A model generated the notes under the pieces. That model was given only the letters and a program-made list of their open reading frames with translations. It was not told the origin of the DNA and searched no databases. Both the position numbers and the translations under genes were made by a program. From Streptomyces sp. CA-278952 (GTDB taxonomy: Bacteria; Actinomycetota; Actinomycetes; Streptomycetales; Streptomycetaceae): 64,000 nt of DNA. The stretch lies in contig NZ_CP112880.1 in the NCBI RefSeq assembly GCF_028747205.1, positions 1,488,001 through 1,552,000 of the forward strand, read 5' to 3'. This document shows, piece by piece, positions 1 through 8,595 of the stretch (within the stretch, counting starts at the first letter, position 1; every line of letters begins with the position of its first letter).

Positions 1-1486
1 GCTCGCGCAGGACGTCCATGCCGCCGACCCTGCCGACCGCCTTGACGGCGGGGCCGACCGCGCCCTTGGAGAAGCGGACCACGGTGGGCGCGTCGTCGAC
101 GGCGACGGCCTCGCGCAGCTGGGCGCGGACCTGGTCGGCGTCGCGCGGGGCGGCGATCCGGAGGGTGGGCACGCACTGGAGGATCGACATGTCCCACATG
201 CCGTTGTGCGAGGCGCCGTCCGTGCCGGTGATGCCGGCCCGGTCCAGGACGAAGGTCACGCCGCACTTGTGCAGGGCGACGTCCATCAGGACCTGGTCGA
301 AGGCGCGGTTGAGGAAGGTGGCGTAGACCGCGAAGACCGGGTGGAGTCCGCCGGTGGCGAGGCCGGCCGCGGAGGCCGCGCCATGCTGCTCGGCGATGCC
401 GACGTCGTAGATCCGGTCCGGGAAGGCTGCCTCGAACTTGCCGAGGCCGACCGGCTGGAGCATGGCCGCGGTGATGGCGACGATGTCCTCGCGCTCCTCG
501 CCGAGCTTGACCATCTCCTCGCCGAAGACCGAGGTCCAGTCGAGGCCGGAGGTGGCGATCGGCAGGCCGGTGTCCGGGTGGATCTTGCCCACCGCGTGGA
601 AGCGGTCGGCCTCGTCCTGGAGGGCGGGGGTGTAGCCGCGGCCCTTCTCGGTGAGGCAGTGCACGATGACCGGGCCGCGGAAGCGCTTGGCGCGCTGGAG
701 CGCGGATTCCAGGGCCTCGATGTCGTGGCCGTCGATCGGGCCGACGTACTTCAGGCCGAGGTCCTCGAACATGCCCTGCGGGGCGATGAAGTCCTTGAGG
801 CCCTTCTTGGCGCCGTGCAGGGTCTCGTACAGCGGGCGGCCGACGACGGGCGTGCGCTCCAGGATGTCCTTGCCGCGGGCCAGGAACCGTTCGTAGCCGT
901 CGGTCGTACGGAGGGTGGCGAGGTGGTTGGCCAGGCCGCCGATGGTCGGGGCGTAGGAGCGCTCGTTGTCGTTGACGACGATGACGAGGGGGCGGTCCTT
1001 GGCGGCGGCGATGTTGTTCAGCGCCTCCCAGGCCATACCGCCGGTGAGGGCGCCGTCACCGATGACCGCGACGACGTGGTCGTCCTTCTTCAGGACCTCG
1101 TTGGCCTTGGCGAGGCCGTCGGCCCAGCCGAGGACCCCGGAGGCGTGGCTGTTCTCGATGACGTCGTGGTCGGACTCGGCGCGGGAGGGGTAGCCGGAGA
1201 GGCCGCCCTTGCTCTTGAGCCGGGAGAAGTCCTGGCGGCCGGTGAGCAGCTTGTGCACGTAGCTCTGGTGGCCGGTGTCCCAGAGCACCCTGTCCCGGGG
1301 CGACTCGAAGACCCGGTGCAGGGCGATGGTGAGCTCGACGACGCCCAGGTTGGGGCCGAGGTGTCCGCCGGTCTTGGACACCGCGTCCACGAGGAAGGTA
1401 CGGATCTCCTCCGCGAGCTGGTCCAGCTCACCGAGGCTGAGCCGGTCCAGGTCGCGCGGTCCCTTGATGCGGGTCAGCAGATCCAC
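1..1486 (-). CDS. dxs: 1-deoxy-D-xylulose-5-phosphate synthase (3' part outside window)
   Basis: Thiamine-diphosphate enzyme that joins pyruvate and glyceraldehyde-3-phosphate to make DXP, the first step of the MEP isoprenoid pathway; cytosolic. The minus-strand reading frame runs off the left edge, so about 495 N-terminal codons are present of a protein usually near 640. It opens [16 protein letters not shown] and contains the family's [13 protein letters not shown], the ThDP-binding [25 protein letters not shown] and the pyrimidine-domain [17 protein letters not shown]. The start is GTG at 1486-1484, with GGAGG five bases upstream. The gene sits alone, separated from the xyl operon by a strong hairpin. 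From memory, this dxs is close to rok7B7/xylFGH in S. coelicolor too. Confidence 0.95.
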   Translation of the reverse strand, partial: MDLLTRIKGPRDLDRLSLGELDQLAEEIRTFLVDAVSKTGGHLGPNLGVVELTIALHRVFESPRDRVLWDTGHQSYVHKLLTGRQDFSRLKSKGGLSGYPSRAESDHDVIENSHASGVLGWADGLAKANEVLKKDDHVVAVIGDGALTGGMAWEALNNIAAAKDRPLVIVVNDNERSYAPTIGGLANHLATLRTTDGYERFLARGKDILERTPVVGRPLYETLHGAKKGLKDFIAPQGMFEDLGLKYVGPIDGHDIEALESALQRAKRFRGPVIVHCLTEKGRGYTPALQDEADRFHAVGKIHPDTGLPIATSGLDWTSVFGEEMVKLGEEREDIVAITAAMLQPVGLGKFEAAFPDRIYDVGIAEQHGAASAAGLATGGLHPVFAVYATFLNRAFDQVLMDVALHKCGVTFVLDRAGITGTDGASHNGMWDMSILQCVPTLRIAAPRDADQVRAQLREAVAVDDAPTVVRFSKGAVGPAVKAVGRVGGMDVLRE

Positions 1487-1596
1487 CCGTGCCTCCTTGC
1501 GTTTGAGCTGATCGAGCGTGCCGATCCGATGAGTCTAATGTTCCGCTCGCGGCGGCGGGCATCGGGCGGCCCTCTTCGCGTCCGGAATGCCGGAAA

Positions 1597-1640
1597 CGCG
1601 CAGGTGCCCGGAGCCCTTGGGGGCACCGGGCACCTGCGCG
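1597..1640 (-). terminator. Hairpin terminator after xylH
   Basis: Perfect 15-bp inverted repeat (1597-1611 with 1626-1640) around a 14-nt loop. It starts about 10 bp past the xylH stop codon and ends about 110 bp before the dxs start. No T-run follows, which is usual for Streptomyces. It should end the xylFGH transcript and shield dxs. Confidence 0.8.
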
Positions 1641-1649
1641 GTTGTGCGG

Positions 1650-2963
1650 TCAGGCGCGGCCCGCGGTCTTCTGGGTCCTCCGGGTGACGGAGTCGATGAC
1701 GACCGTGGCGAGAAGCACGGCCCCCGTGACCATGTACTGGATCGGGGTGGCGATGCCCTCCAGCGACAGGCCGTACTGGATGGAGACGATCACCATGACG
1801 CCGAGCAGCGCGTTCCAGGTGCGTCCCCGGCCGCCGAAGAGGCTGGTGCCGCCGATGACGGCGGCCGCGATGACGTTCATCAGGAGGTCGCCGGTGCCGG
1901 AGCCCTGGTTGGCCGCCGCGATCTTGGAGGCCCAGAACAGGCCGCCGATCGCCGCGAAGGTCCCCGCGATGGAGAAGACGGAGACGCGGATCGCGGTGAC
2001 GTTGATGCCGGCGCGCCGGGAGGCCTCGACGCTGCCGCCGAGCGCGAAGATCTTCCGCCCGTAGGCCGTGCGGCGCAGCACGAAGTCGGTGCCGACCAGA
2101 ACGATCAGGAAGAGGACCAGCGCGAGCGGCAGGCCGCGGTACTGGTTGAACATGTACGCGGCGGCGAAGCCGAACACGCCGATGACCGCGGTGCGCACGA
2201 CGATGTCGGCGAGCGGGCGGGCCGGGATGCCGGCCGCCTCGCGGCGGCGGGTGTCCAGGAAGGCCGCGGCGAAGTAGCCGATGACCGCGATGGCGGCCAG
2301 CCCGTAGGCGGCGGCGACATCGGTGAAGTAGTACGTGGTCAGCTTGCCGACCACCCCGTCGCCGTCCAGGTTGATCGTGCCGGAGTCGCCGAGCAGCTGG
2401 AGCATGAAGCCGAGCCAGAACAGCAGGCCGGCCAGGGTGACGGCGAAGGCGGGCGCCCCGACCCGGGCGAAGAAGAAGCCGTGGATCGCGCCCATCACCG
2501 CGCCGCTGACGATGGCGACGAGGATCGCCAGCCATTCGTTCATGCCCTGGCTGACGCTGAGCACCGCGACGAGGGCGCCGGAGACACCGGAGACGGAGCC
2601 GACCGAGAGGTCGATCTCGCCGAGCAGCAGGACGAAGATGATGCCCACGGCCATCATGCCGGTGGCGACCATCGTGGTGGCGATGTCGCTGATGTTCTTC
2701 GCGGAGAGGAACTCGGAGTTCATGCTCTGGAAGACGATGGCGATGATCGCGAGGCCGACGATCACCGGGATCGAGCCCAGGTCGCCACCGCTGATCTTGC
2801 GCTTGAACTCGGTGACGTAGCCGCCGAGGCCCTGCTCGCGGACGAGCAGGCGGGGGTCGATCACCGTGGCGGCGCCCTCGGCCGCGTCCGGATTGCCGAC
2901 CGGCGGCGCGTCGGCCGGGGTGCCGGCCTTGTCCAGCGAGGTGGCGGACTTGTCGGTGGTCAC
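1650..2963 (-). CDS. xylH: Xylose/ribose-type ABC sugar permease
   Basis: Membrane channel subunit of a CUT2-type sugar importer (BPD_transp_2 family), 437 aa. About ten hydrophobic segments begin near residue 65 (IPVIVGLAIIAIVFQS) after a cytoplasmic N-terminus. The family signatures LLLGEIDLSVGSVSGVSGAL and, near the C-terminus, VIGGTSLFGGRG are visible. The start is GTG at 2963, with GGAGG seven bases upstream. It overlaps the ATPase stop by four bases (GTGA), so translation is coupled. With the ATPase and binding protein upstream it forms a complete importer. From memory it corresponds to XylH (SCO6011) of S. coelicolor; xylose as substrate is inferred from that and from the adjacent ROK repressor. 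Confidence 0.88.
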   Translation of the reverse strand: MTTDKSATSLDKAGTPADAPPVGNPDAAEGAATVIDPRLLVREQGLGGYVTEFKRKISGGDLGSIPVIVGLAIIAIVFQSMNSEFLSAKNISDIATTMVATGMMAVGIIFVLLLGEIDLSVGSVSGVSGALVAVLSVSQGMNEWLAILVAIVSGAVMGAIHGFFFARVGAPAFAVTLAGLLFWLGFMLQLLGDSGTINLDGDGVVGKLTTYYFTDVAAAYGLAAIAVIGYFAAAFLDTRRREAAGIPARPLADIVVRTAVIGVFGFAAAYMFNQYRGLPLALVLFLIVLVGTDFVLRRTAYGRKIFALGGSVEASRRAGINVTAIRVSVFSIAGTFAAIGGLFWASKIAAANQGSGTGDLLMNVIAAAVIGGTSLFGGRGRTWNALLGVMVIVSIQYGLSLEGIATPIQYMVTGAVLLATVVIDSVTRRTQKTAGRA

Positions 2964-3739
2964 TTGGAAACCTCCGCGTTGCGCGCCGCACGTCGGGTCA
3001 CGGCGTTTTCCGTGGCGCCGGTGATGGCGGAGATGATCTCTTCCTGGGAGGTGGTCTTCACATCGAAGACACCGTTGTTCCGGCCCAGCCGGAGCACGGC
3101 GACCTTGTCGGCGACGGCCTTCACATCGGCCATGTTGTGGCTGATGAGGATGACCGCGTGGCCGCGCTCGCGCAGCCGCTCGACGAGGTCGAGGACCTGG
3201 GCGGTCTGCTCGACGCCGAGGGCGGCGGTCGGCTCGTCGAGGATGACGAGCCGGGGCTCACCGAGCATCGACCGGGCGATGGCCACGGTCTGGCGCTGGC
3301 CGCCGGAGAGCGAGGCGATCGGGATGCGGACGCTCGGGATGCGGATGGAGAGCCTGGACAGCAGCTCTCGGGAGCGGCGCTCCATCTCGACCTCGTCCAG
3401 GATGCCGAACCTGCGCAGCTCCCGGCCGAGGTAGAGGTTGCCGACGACATCGATGTTGTCGCACAGCGCGAGGTCTTGGTAGACGGTCGCGACGCCGAGG
3501 TTCTGGGCGTCGTGCGGCTTGTCGATCCGCACGGCCCTGCCCTCCCACTCGATGACGCCGTCATCGATGGGGTGCACTCCGGCGATCGTCTTGACCAGCG
3601 TTGATTTACCGGCGCCGTTGTCGCCCACCAGGGCGACCACCTCACCGGCGTGGACCTCAAGCTCTACATCGGTGAGTACCTGTACGGCACCGAAGCGCTT
3701 GGAGACCCCTCGCAACGCCAACACGGGCGTAGCGGACAC
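2960..3739 (-). CDS. xylG: Xylose-type ABC transporter ATPase
   Basis: Cytoplasmic ATPase that energises the xylH permease. It has a single ABC domain: Walker A GDNGAGKST, Q-loop ATVYQDLAL, signature LSGGQRQTVAIARSM, Walker B RLVILDEPTAAL, H-loop LISHN. Start choice: an AAGGAG sequence lies nine bases before GTG 3739, giving about 259 aa beginning VSATPVLALRG. An in-frame ATG at 3748 directly abuts the same AAGGAG and is therefore less likely, and a longer frame to 3811 looks like non-coding extension. The actinobacterial one-domain form contrasts with the duplicated enterobacterial XylG/RbsA. The 3' end overlaps xylH. The 3740-4030 gap up to xylF shows no gene or clear hairpin. Confidence 0.88.
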   Translation of the reverse strand: MSATPVLALRGVSKRFGAVQVLTDVELEVHAGEVVALVGDNGAGKSTLVKTIAGVHPIDDGVIEWEGRAVRIDKPHDAQNLGVATVYQDLALCDNIDVVGNLYLGRELRRFGILDEVEMERRSRELLSRLSIRIPSVRIPIASLSGGQRQTVAIARSMLGEPRLVILDEPTAALGVEQTAQVLDLVERLRERGHAVILISHNMADVKAVADKVAVLRLGRNNGVFDVKTTSQEEIISAITGATENAVTRRAARNAEVSK

Positions 3740-4030
3740 ATGAACCATCTCCTTCGCCGCCTGACCGGCGGGGATGCCGCGCCCGGGGGAAGGCGCGGCG
3801 GTGTCGAGCACAGAGAGAGAAAACAGGGTGAAGCGTTCCGTCCGACGCCCCGCCCGGTAGCGGGACGGTTGGTGTGCGGGGCGCCGGACAGGCTTCCTGG
3901 CGCGCGTGCGGGCCGGGGTGCGGCGGGCACGTGCGCGGGCGGTGGGGCCGCCGGCGCCCGCGCGGGAATCGCGGCGGGCGTCGCGGCGGGCGGGACCCGT
4001 GGGCTCGGGGGAGGCCCGGGTCCCGGGAGG

Positions 4031-5143
4031 CTACTTGAGACCGATCTTGTCGCAGGCTGCCTTGTACTTGGCCGAGCAGATCTCGTCCAGCGTCCAGATG
4101 CCGTCCTTGATGACGGTGTCCTTGATGTTGTCCTTGGTCAGCGAGACGACCGGGACGAGGACCGTCGGGATGCCCTTCTGGCTGGCGTTGTCGACCTTGG
4201 AGGTGGCGATGGAGTCGAGCTTCTCGCCCTTGGCGAGGGCGACGGCCATCTCCGCGGCGACGATGCCCTCGGCGGGGTAGGACTTGTAGACGCTCATGAA
4301 CTGCTCACCGGTGACGATGCGCTGCACGCCCGCCAGCTCGGCGTCCTGGCCGGTGACCGGCGGGAGCGGCGAGAGGCCGGCGCCCTTGAGGGCGGTGATG
4401 ATGCCGCCCGCCATGCCGTCGTTGGCGGAGTAGACGCCGTCGATCTTGTCCTTGCCGAGCGCGGTGATCGCCGCTTCCATGTTGGCGTTGGCGTTCTCCG
4501 GCTTCCACTCCTTGGTGTCGTACTCCTTGCCGTACTTCACCTTGCCGTCGAGGACCGACTTGGCGCCCGACTTGAAGAGGGCGGCGTTGGGGTCGGTGAT
4601 CGAGCCGTTCATCATCACGATCGTGCCGCCGTCGGCCTTGTCGCCCAGGGCCTCCAGCAGGGCGGTGCCCTGCACGCGGCCGACCTCTTCGTTGTCGAAG
4701 GAGGTGTAGGCGTCGATGGGACCCTCGGCGAGGCGGTCGAAGGCGACGACCGGGATGCCCGCGTCCTTGGCCTTCTTGACGCTGTTCTCGATCGCCTTGG
4801 CGTCCACCGCGCCGATGATGAGCGCGTCGACCTTGTTGGTGATCATCGTGTCGATCTGCTGCGACTGGGTGGTCGCGTCCTGCTTGGCGTTGTTGTAGGT
4901 GACCTCGGCCTTGCCGTCGGTCAACTCGCTGATCTTCTTCTCGATGATCGGCCGGTCGAACTTCTCGTAACGGGCCGTCTGGTTCTCGGGGAGGAGCAGA
5001 CCTATCTTCAGGTCGTCGCCCTTCTTCTCCGAGCCCTGTTCGGCCTTGTCACCGGACTCCTTGGCGCTCCCGCAAGCGGCCAGCGAGACCGCCATCGTGG
5101 TGGCGGCAACGGCAACGGCGGCACGACGCATACGCGTGTTCAT
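4031..5143 (-). CDS. xylF: Xylose-type sugar-binding lipoprotein
   Basis: Extracellular ligand-binding subunit of the importer, 370 aa. A basic N-terminus (MNTRMRR), a hydrophobic stretch and the lipobox LAAC, with Cys24 as the acylated residue, mark it as a lipoprotein. The mature part starts with a Ser/Lys/Glu-rich linker, then a periplasmic-binding-protein type I fold (LKIGLLLPENQTARYEKFD, ALIIGAVDAKA, VPVVAFDRL, GVYSANDGMAGG, VTGQDAE). ATG 5143 is preceded by AGGGAGG at seven bases. It is the first gene of xylFGH, about 280 bp ahead of the ATPase. The ROK repressor gene ends 121 bp upstream, so the promoter must lie in 5144-5263. That gap holds an imperfect AAGGA-TCCTT palindrome (5220-5235) which could be an operator. 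Confidence 0.9.
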   Translation of the reverse strand: MNTRMRRAAVAVAATTMAVSLAACGSAKESGDKAEQGSEKKGDDLKIGLLLPENQTARYEKFDRPIIEKKISELTDGKAEVTYNNAKQDATTQSQQIDTMITNKVDALIIGAVDAKAIENSVKKAKDAGIPVVAFDRLAEGPIDAYTSFDNEEVGRVQGTALLEALGDKADGGTIVMMNGSITDPNAALFKSGAKSVLDGKVKYGKEYDTKEWKPENANANMEAAITALGKDKIDGVYSANDGMAGGIITALKGAGLSPLPPVTGQDAELAGVQRIVTGEQFMSVYKSYPAEGIVAAEMAVALAKGEKLDSIATSKVDNASQKGIPTVLVPVVSLTKDNIKDTVIKDGIWTLDEICSAKYKAACDKIGLK

Positions 5144-5263
5144 TCTCGAACCTCCCTGACGAGGCCGCGACGTTGCGGCCGAGGTGGCTGGAAGTCAACT
5201 CGGCCCCAGCGCCAGCGTCAAGGAGTAAATCCTTAACGAGATGACAACGGTGCCATTCGTTAT

Positions 5264-6463
5264 CTAAGTGAAGGCAGGAGTCGCCGCGGGGAGGTTGCTC
5301 TCCAAAAGGGTTGAATCCCCCATCTCGCTGAGGACCAGGGCGAGTGCGCCCAGGACCTCGGCGCGTCCGCCGAGCGCGCCGGGCAGCACCGAGAGCTGCC
5401 GGGCTGCGCTGGGGATCGCGTAACGCGACACGGAGTCCCGTATGGGTCCGAGGACCAGCTCCCCGGCCTCCGCCAGCGAGCCGCCGAGCACGACACGGCT
5501 GGGGTTGAGCAGATTGCACAGGTTGGCCACGCCGCTGCCTATGTGGCGGCCCACGTCGCCGATCACCCGGCGGCACCCCGGATCGCCCTCCCGGGCCAGC
5601 TGGACCACCCGTTCCATGGTGAGCCCGGGGCCGTGGCTGGGCTGGAGCAGCGGCAGGACGTAGCGGGCGGCCGTGAAGGTCTCCAGGCAGCCGCGGTTGC
5701 CGCAGCGGCACACCGGGCCCGACTCGTCGAGCGTGATGTGCCCGATCTCGCCGGCCGTGCCGCCGGGGCCCCGGTAGATGGTCCCGTCGATCACCAGACC
5801 GGCGCCGACGCCGCTGGCCACCTTGATGTACGCGAGGTCCTTGACGCCCCGCCCGCTCCCCCAGACCAGCTCGCCCAGCGCCCCGAGATTGGCGTCGTTG
5901 TCGACGTACACGGGCACGCCGAGGCGGCCGGAGAGCTCCTCGCTGGGGTTGATGCCCGTCCAGCCCGGCAGGATCGAGGTGGAGCCCAGGGTGCCGGACT
6001 CGACGTCGATGGGGCCCGGCACGCCGAGACCGATGCCGATCACCTTGTCCGGGCCGATCCCCGTGGCCTCGATCAGCCGCTTGACCAGCACTTCCGCCCG
6101 GTCGAAGCCCTCGGCGGACGAGGCGTCGACGTCCAGCGGCTCGGACTCCTCGGCGAGCACCTGGTGGGCGAGGTTGCCGACGGCGACGCGCAGGTGCGTA
6201 TGGCCGAAGTCGACGCCGATGACGATGCCCGCGTCGCCGCTGAGCGAGACGCTGCGGGCCCGCCGGCCGCCCGCCGAGGTGGGAGTGACCTCGACCGTTC
6301 CGCCGTCCTTCAGCTCCCGGACGATATTGGAGACGGTGGCCGCGGAGAGCCCGGTGCTCCGGGCGATCTCCGCCTGGGTGAGCGATCCCGCCATCCGTAC
6401 GGCGCGTACGACCCGCTCCAGATTGGCCCTGTGCAGCGATGTCTGCGACCCGGGAGTCTCCAT
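5264..6463 (-). CDS. rok7B7: ROK-family transcriptional repressor (Rok7B7-like)
   Basis: DNA-binding sugar-responsive regulator, about 399 aa. An N-terminal winged helix (roughly residues 18-65; LTQAEIARSTGLSAATVSNI is the helix-turn-helix) is followed by a ROK domain. The latter shows the sugar-kinase-like VIGVDFGHTHLRVAVG, GLGVPGPI, the GEIGH motif and the Zn-binding CRCGNRGCLETF. ATG 6463 (METPGSQTSLHRANLERV) has AGGAG eleven bases upstream; the frame is open further upstream to 6550 but that part looks non-coding. It lies between xylFGH and ngcEFG in the same orientation. From memory the S. coelicolor orthologue SCO6008 controls xylose uptake and carbon catabolite repression. Whether the ROK domain keeps kinase activity was not established. 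Confidence 0.88.
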   Translation of the reverse strand: METPGSQTSLHRANLERVVRAVRMAGSLTQAEIARSTGLSAATVSNIVRELKDGGTVEVTPTSAGGRRARSVSLSGDAGIVIGVDFGHTHLRVAVGNLAHQVLAEESEPLDVDASSAEGFDRAEVLVKRLIEATGIGPDKVIGIGLGVPGPIDVESGTLGSTSILPGWTGINPSEELSGRLGVPVYVDNDANLGALGELVWGSGRGVKDLAYIKVASGVGAGLVIDGTIYRGPGGTAGEIGHITLDESGPVCRCGNRGCLETFTAARYVLPLLQPSHGPGLTMERVVQLAREGDPGCRRVIGDVGRHIGSGVANLCNLLNPSRVVLGGSLAEAGELVLGPIRDSVSRYAIPSAARQLSVLPGALGGRAEVLGALALVLSEMGDSTLLESNLPAATPAFT

Positions 6464-6616
6464 CGACTCATCCACTCCTGCCCTTGGCGGGCGGTCCTGG
6501 GACCGCCCCGGCCGGGGCCGCAGCGATGAGACCCCGGCTTCCTCCAACATGTGAACTCTAAGCTGACCGTTCGGGGGTGCCTCCCGTCAAGACCTGAGCA
6601 CGCGCACACCCACAAC

Positions 6617-6659
6617 GGCCCGGTGCCCCGGCGGAGGTATACCGCCGGGGCACCGGGCC
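6617..6659 (-). terminator. Hairpin terminator after ngcG
   Basis: Perfect 18-bp GC-rich inverted repeat (6617-6634 with 6642-6659) with a 7-nt loop, 16 bp beyond the ngcG stop and upstream of the ROK gene. It separates the ngcEFG transcript from rok7B7. Confidence 0.85.
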
Positions 6660-6675
6660 TAACGCGCGTCGCGGG

Positions 6676-7626
6676 CTACTTCAGGGCGCCCGCCGTCAGA
6701 CCGGAGACGACCTGCCGCTGGAAGATGATGTACGCCGCCAGCACGGGCAGCATCGCGATCACCAGACCGGCGAAGAGGCCGGAGTAGTCGCCCTTGTAGC
6801 CCTGGCTGGAGGCCAGCTCCACCAGGCCCTGGGCCAGCACCCGCTTGTCCGGGTCGGTGTTCAGCACCGTGGGCAGCATGTACTGGTTCCACTGCCCCAG
6901 GAAGTTGAAGATGCCGACGCTGATCAGGCCGGGCTTGGCCATCGGCAGCATGACCTGGAAGAACGTGCGGGTGTGCGAGGCCCCGTCGATGATCGACGCC
7001 TCCGCCACCGAGGTCGGCAGCGTACGGAAGAACGAGGTCAGGAAGAACACGGTGAACGGCAGCGAGTACGCGATGTACACGAGGATCAGGCCGTGGATCG
7101 TGTTCAGCAGCCCCATGTTGTCCATGACGTAGAACAACGGGACCAGCGCCAGCATGATCGGGAAGCTCATGCCGCCGACGAACAAGAAGTAAATGAACCG
7201 GTTGCCCGGGAACTCGAAGCGGGCGAGCACATAGGCGGCCATGGACCCGAGGACCAGGGTGCCCGTGAGCGACCCGCCCACCACCAGGATGGTGTTCAGG
7301 AAGTACTCGCTCATGTGGGCCTGGCTCCAGGCCCGGCCCCAGCTGTCGAAGTTCAGCGAACTGGGCAGCGACCACGGGGTGTTGAAGATGTCCGAGTCAC
7401 TCTTGAACGAGGACATCACCGCCCAGAACAGCGGCAGGACGACCATGATCGCCCACAGGATCAGCATCCCGTGCGAGAAGACGTTGAGGACCTGGCCCTC
7501 GCTCTTCTTCGCGGGGGCCGACGGGCCCTTGCCCACCGGCCCGGTGCGCTGGGCCGGAACCTTCGCCACTTCGGCGTCGGAGGGGGACCCGGAGGGCCCG
7601 GGGGGAGGGGTGTCAGTGGTCTTCAT
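6676..7626 (-). CDS. ngcG: ABC permease, chitobiose/GlcNAc importer (MalG type)
   Basis: Second membrane subunit of a CUT1 sugar importer, 316 aa. About 65 residues of Pro/Lys-rich cytoplasmic N-terminus are followed by six membrane segments. The EAA loop that docks the ATPase is EASIIDGASHTRTFFQVMLP (about residues 205-225). The start ATG overlaps the ngcF stop by one base (TGATG). No ATPase gene is present in this cluster. In Streptomyces such importers commonly share the general ATPase MsiK, so the energy source is probably encoded elsewhere. Assignment to NgcG rests on the neighbouring binding protein and on recalled synteny (SCO6007). Confidence 0.85.
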   Translation of the reverse strand: MKTTDTPPPGPSGSPSDAEVAKVPAQRTGPVGKGPSAPAKKSEGQVLNVFSHGMLILWAIMVVLPLFWAVMSSFKSDSDIFNTPWSLPSSLNFDSWGRAWSQAHMSEYFLNTILVVGGSLTGTLVLGSMAAYVLARFEFPGNRFIYFLFVGGMSFPIMLALVPLFYVMDNMGLLNTIHGLILVYIAYSLPFTVFFLTSFFRTLPTSVAEASIIDGASHTRTFFQVMLPMAKPGLISVGIFNFLGQWNQYMLPTVLNTDPDKRVLAQGLVELASSQGYKGDYSGLFAGLVIAMLPVLAAYIIFQRQVVSGLTAGALK

Positions 7627-8546
7627 CAGAACTCCAGCCGCTCGCGCCGGCCCACCCGCATGACGATGGTGGCGAACGCCAGCGTCACGAGGAGCAGGGC
7701 GACACCGATCGTGGTCGCGTAGCCCGCCTGTCCGTCACGGAACGCCGACTGGTACACGTACAGCGGCAGGACGGTGGTCGAGTAGTCGGGCCCGCCGGGA
7801 CCGACGCTCATGATGTGGACGATCGCGAAGCCCTCGGCTCCGAGCGCCAGGATGCCCATGTAGACCCAGCCGGACTGGACCGTGTCCCACAGCAGGGGCA
7901 GCGTGATCCGGAAGAAGGTCGTGAAGCGGCTCGCCCCGTCGAGCAGGGCGGCTTCGTAGAAGTCCTTGGGGATGGAGGCCATGCCCGCGGAGAACAGCAC
8001 CACGAAGAAGCCGGTCGTGCACCAGACGAGGACCGCCATGATGACCCACAGCGCCAGTTGCGGATCGCCCAGCCAGTTCGGCACGTCGTCGAACCCCACG
8101 GCCTTGAGCGTGCCGTTGATCATGCCCTGGGCCGGGTCGAAGGCGAACTGGAACAGGATGGCCACGATCGCGATCGAGAGCACCTGCGGGAAGAAGTACG
8201 CGATCTTGTAGAAGCCGGAGCCCCGCACGCCGGTGATGGCGGCGCCCTTGCGGCGCCGCCCGCCCACGTTGAGCATGAAGGCGAAGAAGAGTGCGAGCCC
8301 CAGCGTCACCAGCGGAAGCAGAATGGCCAGCAGCACGCTGTGCTGCAGCGATTTCCAGAAGATGTCGTCGTCGAGCATCTTGGTGTAGTTGTCGAACCCG
8401 ACCATCTTGAAGTCGGGGCTCAGCCCCGTCCAGTCCGTGAACGAGTAGTAGATGGACTGGATGAAGGGCCAGATGACGAAGATGACGTACAACGCCATCG
8501 GGACCACCAAGAACCCGACTATGAACCGGTATTTACCGTGTTGCAT
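7626..8546 (-). CDS. ngcF: ABC permease, chitobiose/GlcNAc importer (MalF type)
   Basis: First membrane subunit of the CUT1 importer, 306 aa, with about six membrane helices. It begins MQHGKYRFIVGFLVVPMALYVIFVIWPFIQSIYYSFTD-like (shown here by its first segments), typical of MalF-type permeases. The EAA motif EAALLDGASRFTTFFRITLP lies around residues 195-215. It follows ngcE by 49 bp and overlaps ngcG by one base. Together with ngcE and ngcG it makes a complete binding-protein/permease set lacking only the ATPase. Confidence 0.85.
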   Translation of the reverse strand: MQHGKYRFIVGFLVVPMALYVIFVIWPFIQSIYYSFTDWTGLSPDFKMVGFDNYTKMLDDDIFWKSLQHSVLLAILLPLVTLGLALFFAFMLNVGGRRRKGAAITGVRGSGFYKIAYFFPQVLSIAIVAILFQFAFDPAQGMINGTLKAVGFDDVPNWLGDPQLALWVIMAVLVWCTTGFFVVLFSAGMASIPKDFYEAALLDGASRFTTFFRITLPLLWDTVQSGWVYMGILALGAEGFAIVHIMSVGPGGPDYSTTVLPLYVYQSAFRDGQAGYATTIGVALLLVTLAFATIVMRVGRRERLEF

Positions 8547-8595
8547 CGTTACCGACTCCGACCTTCCCGTGCTGCCCGCCGCTGGTGACGCGTGG

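Noticed and set aside
206..3434. Long plus-strand reading frames opposite dxs and xylFGH
   Set aside because: Mirror frames of high-GC genes: codon third-position bias and protein motifs are all on the minus strand.
3748..3811. Extended N-terminus of the xylG ATPase (start at 3811 or 3748)
   Set aside because: The Shine-Dalgarno AAGGAG at 3750-3755 lies inside the longer frame and directly abuts the ATG at 3748. It is correctly spaced only for GTG 3739.
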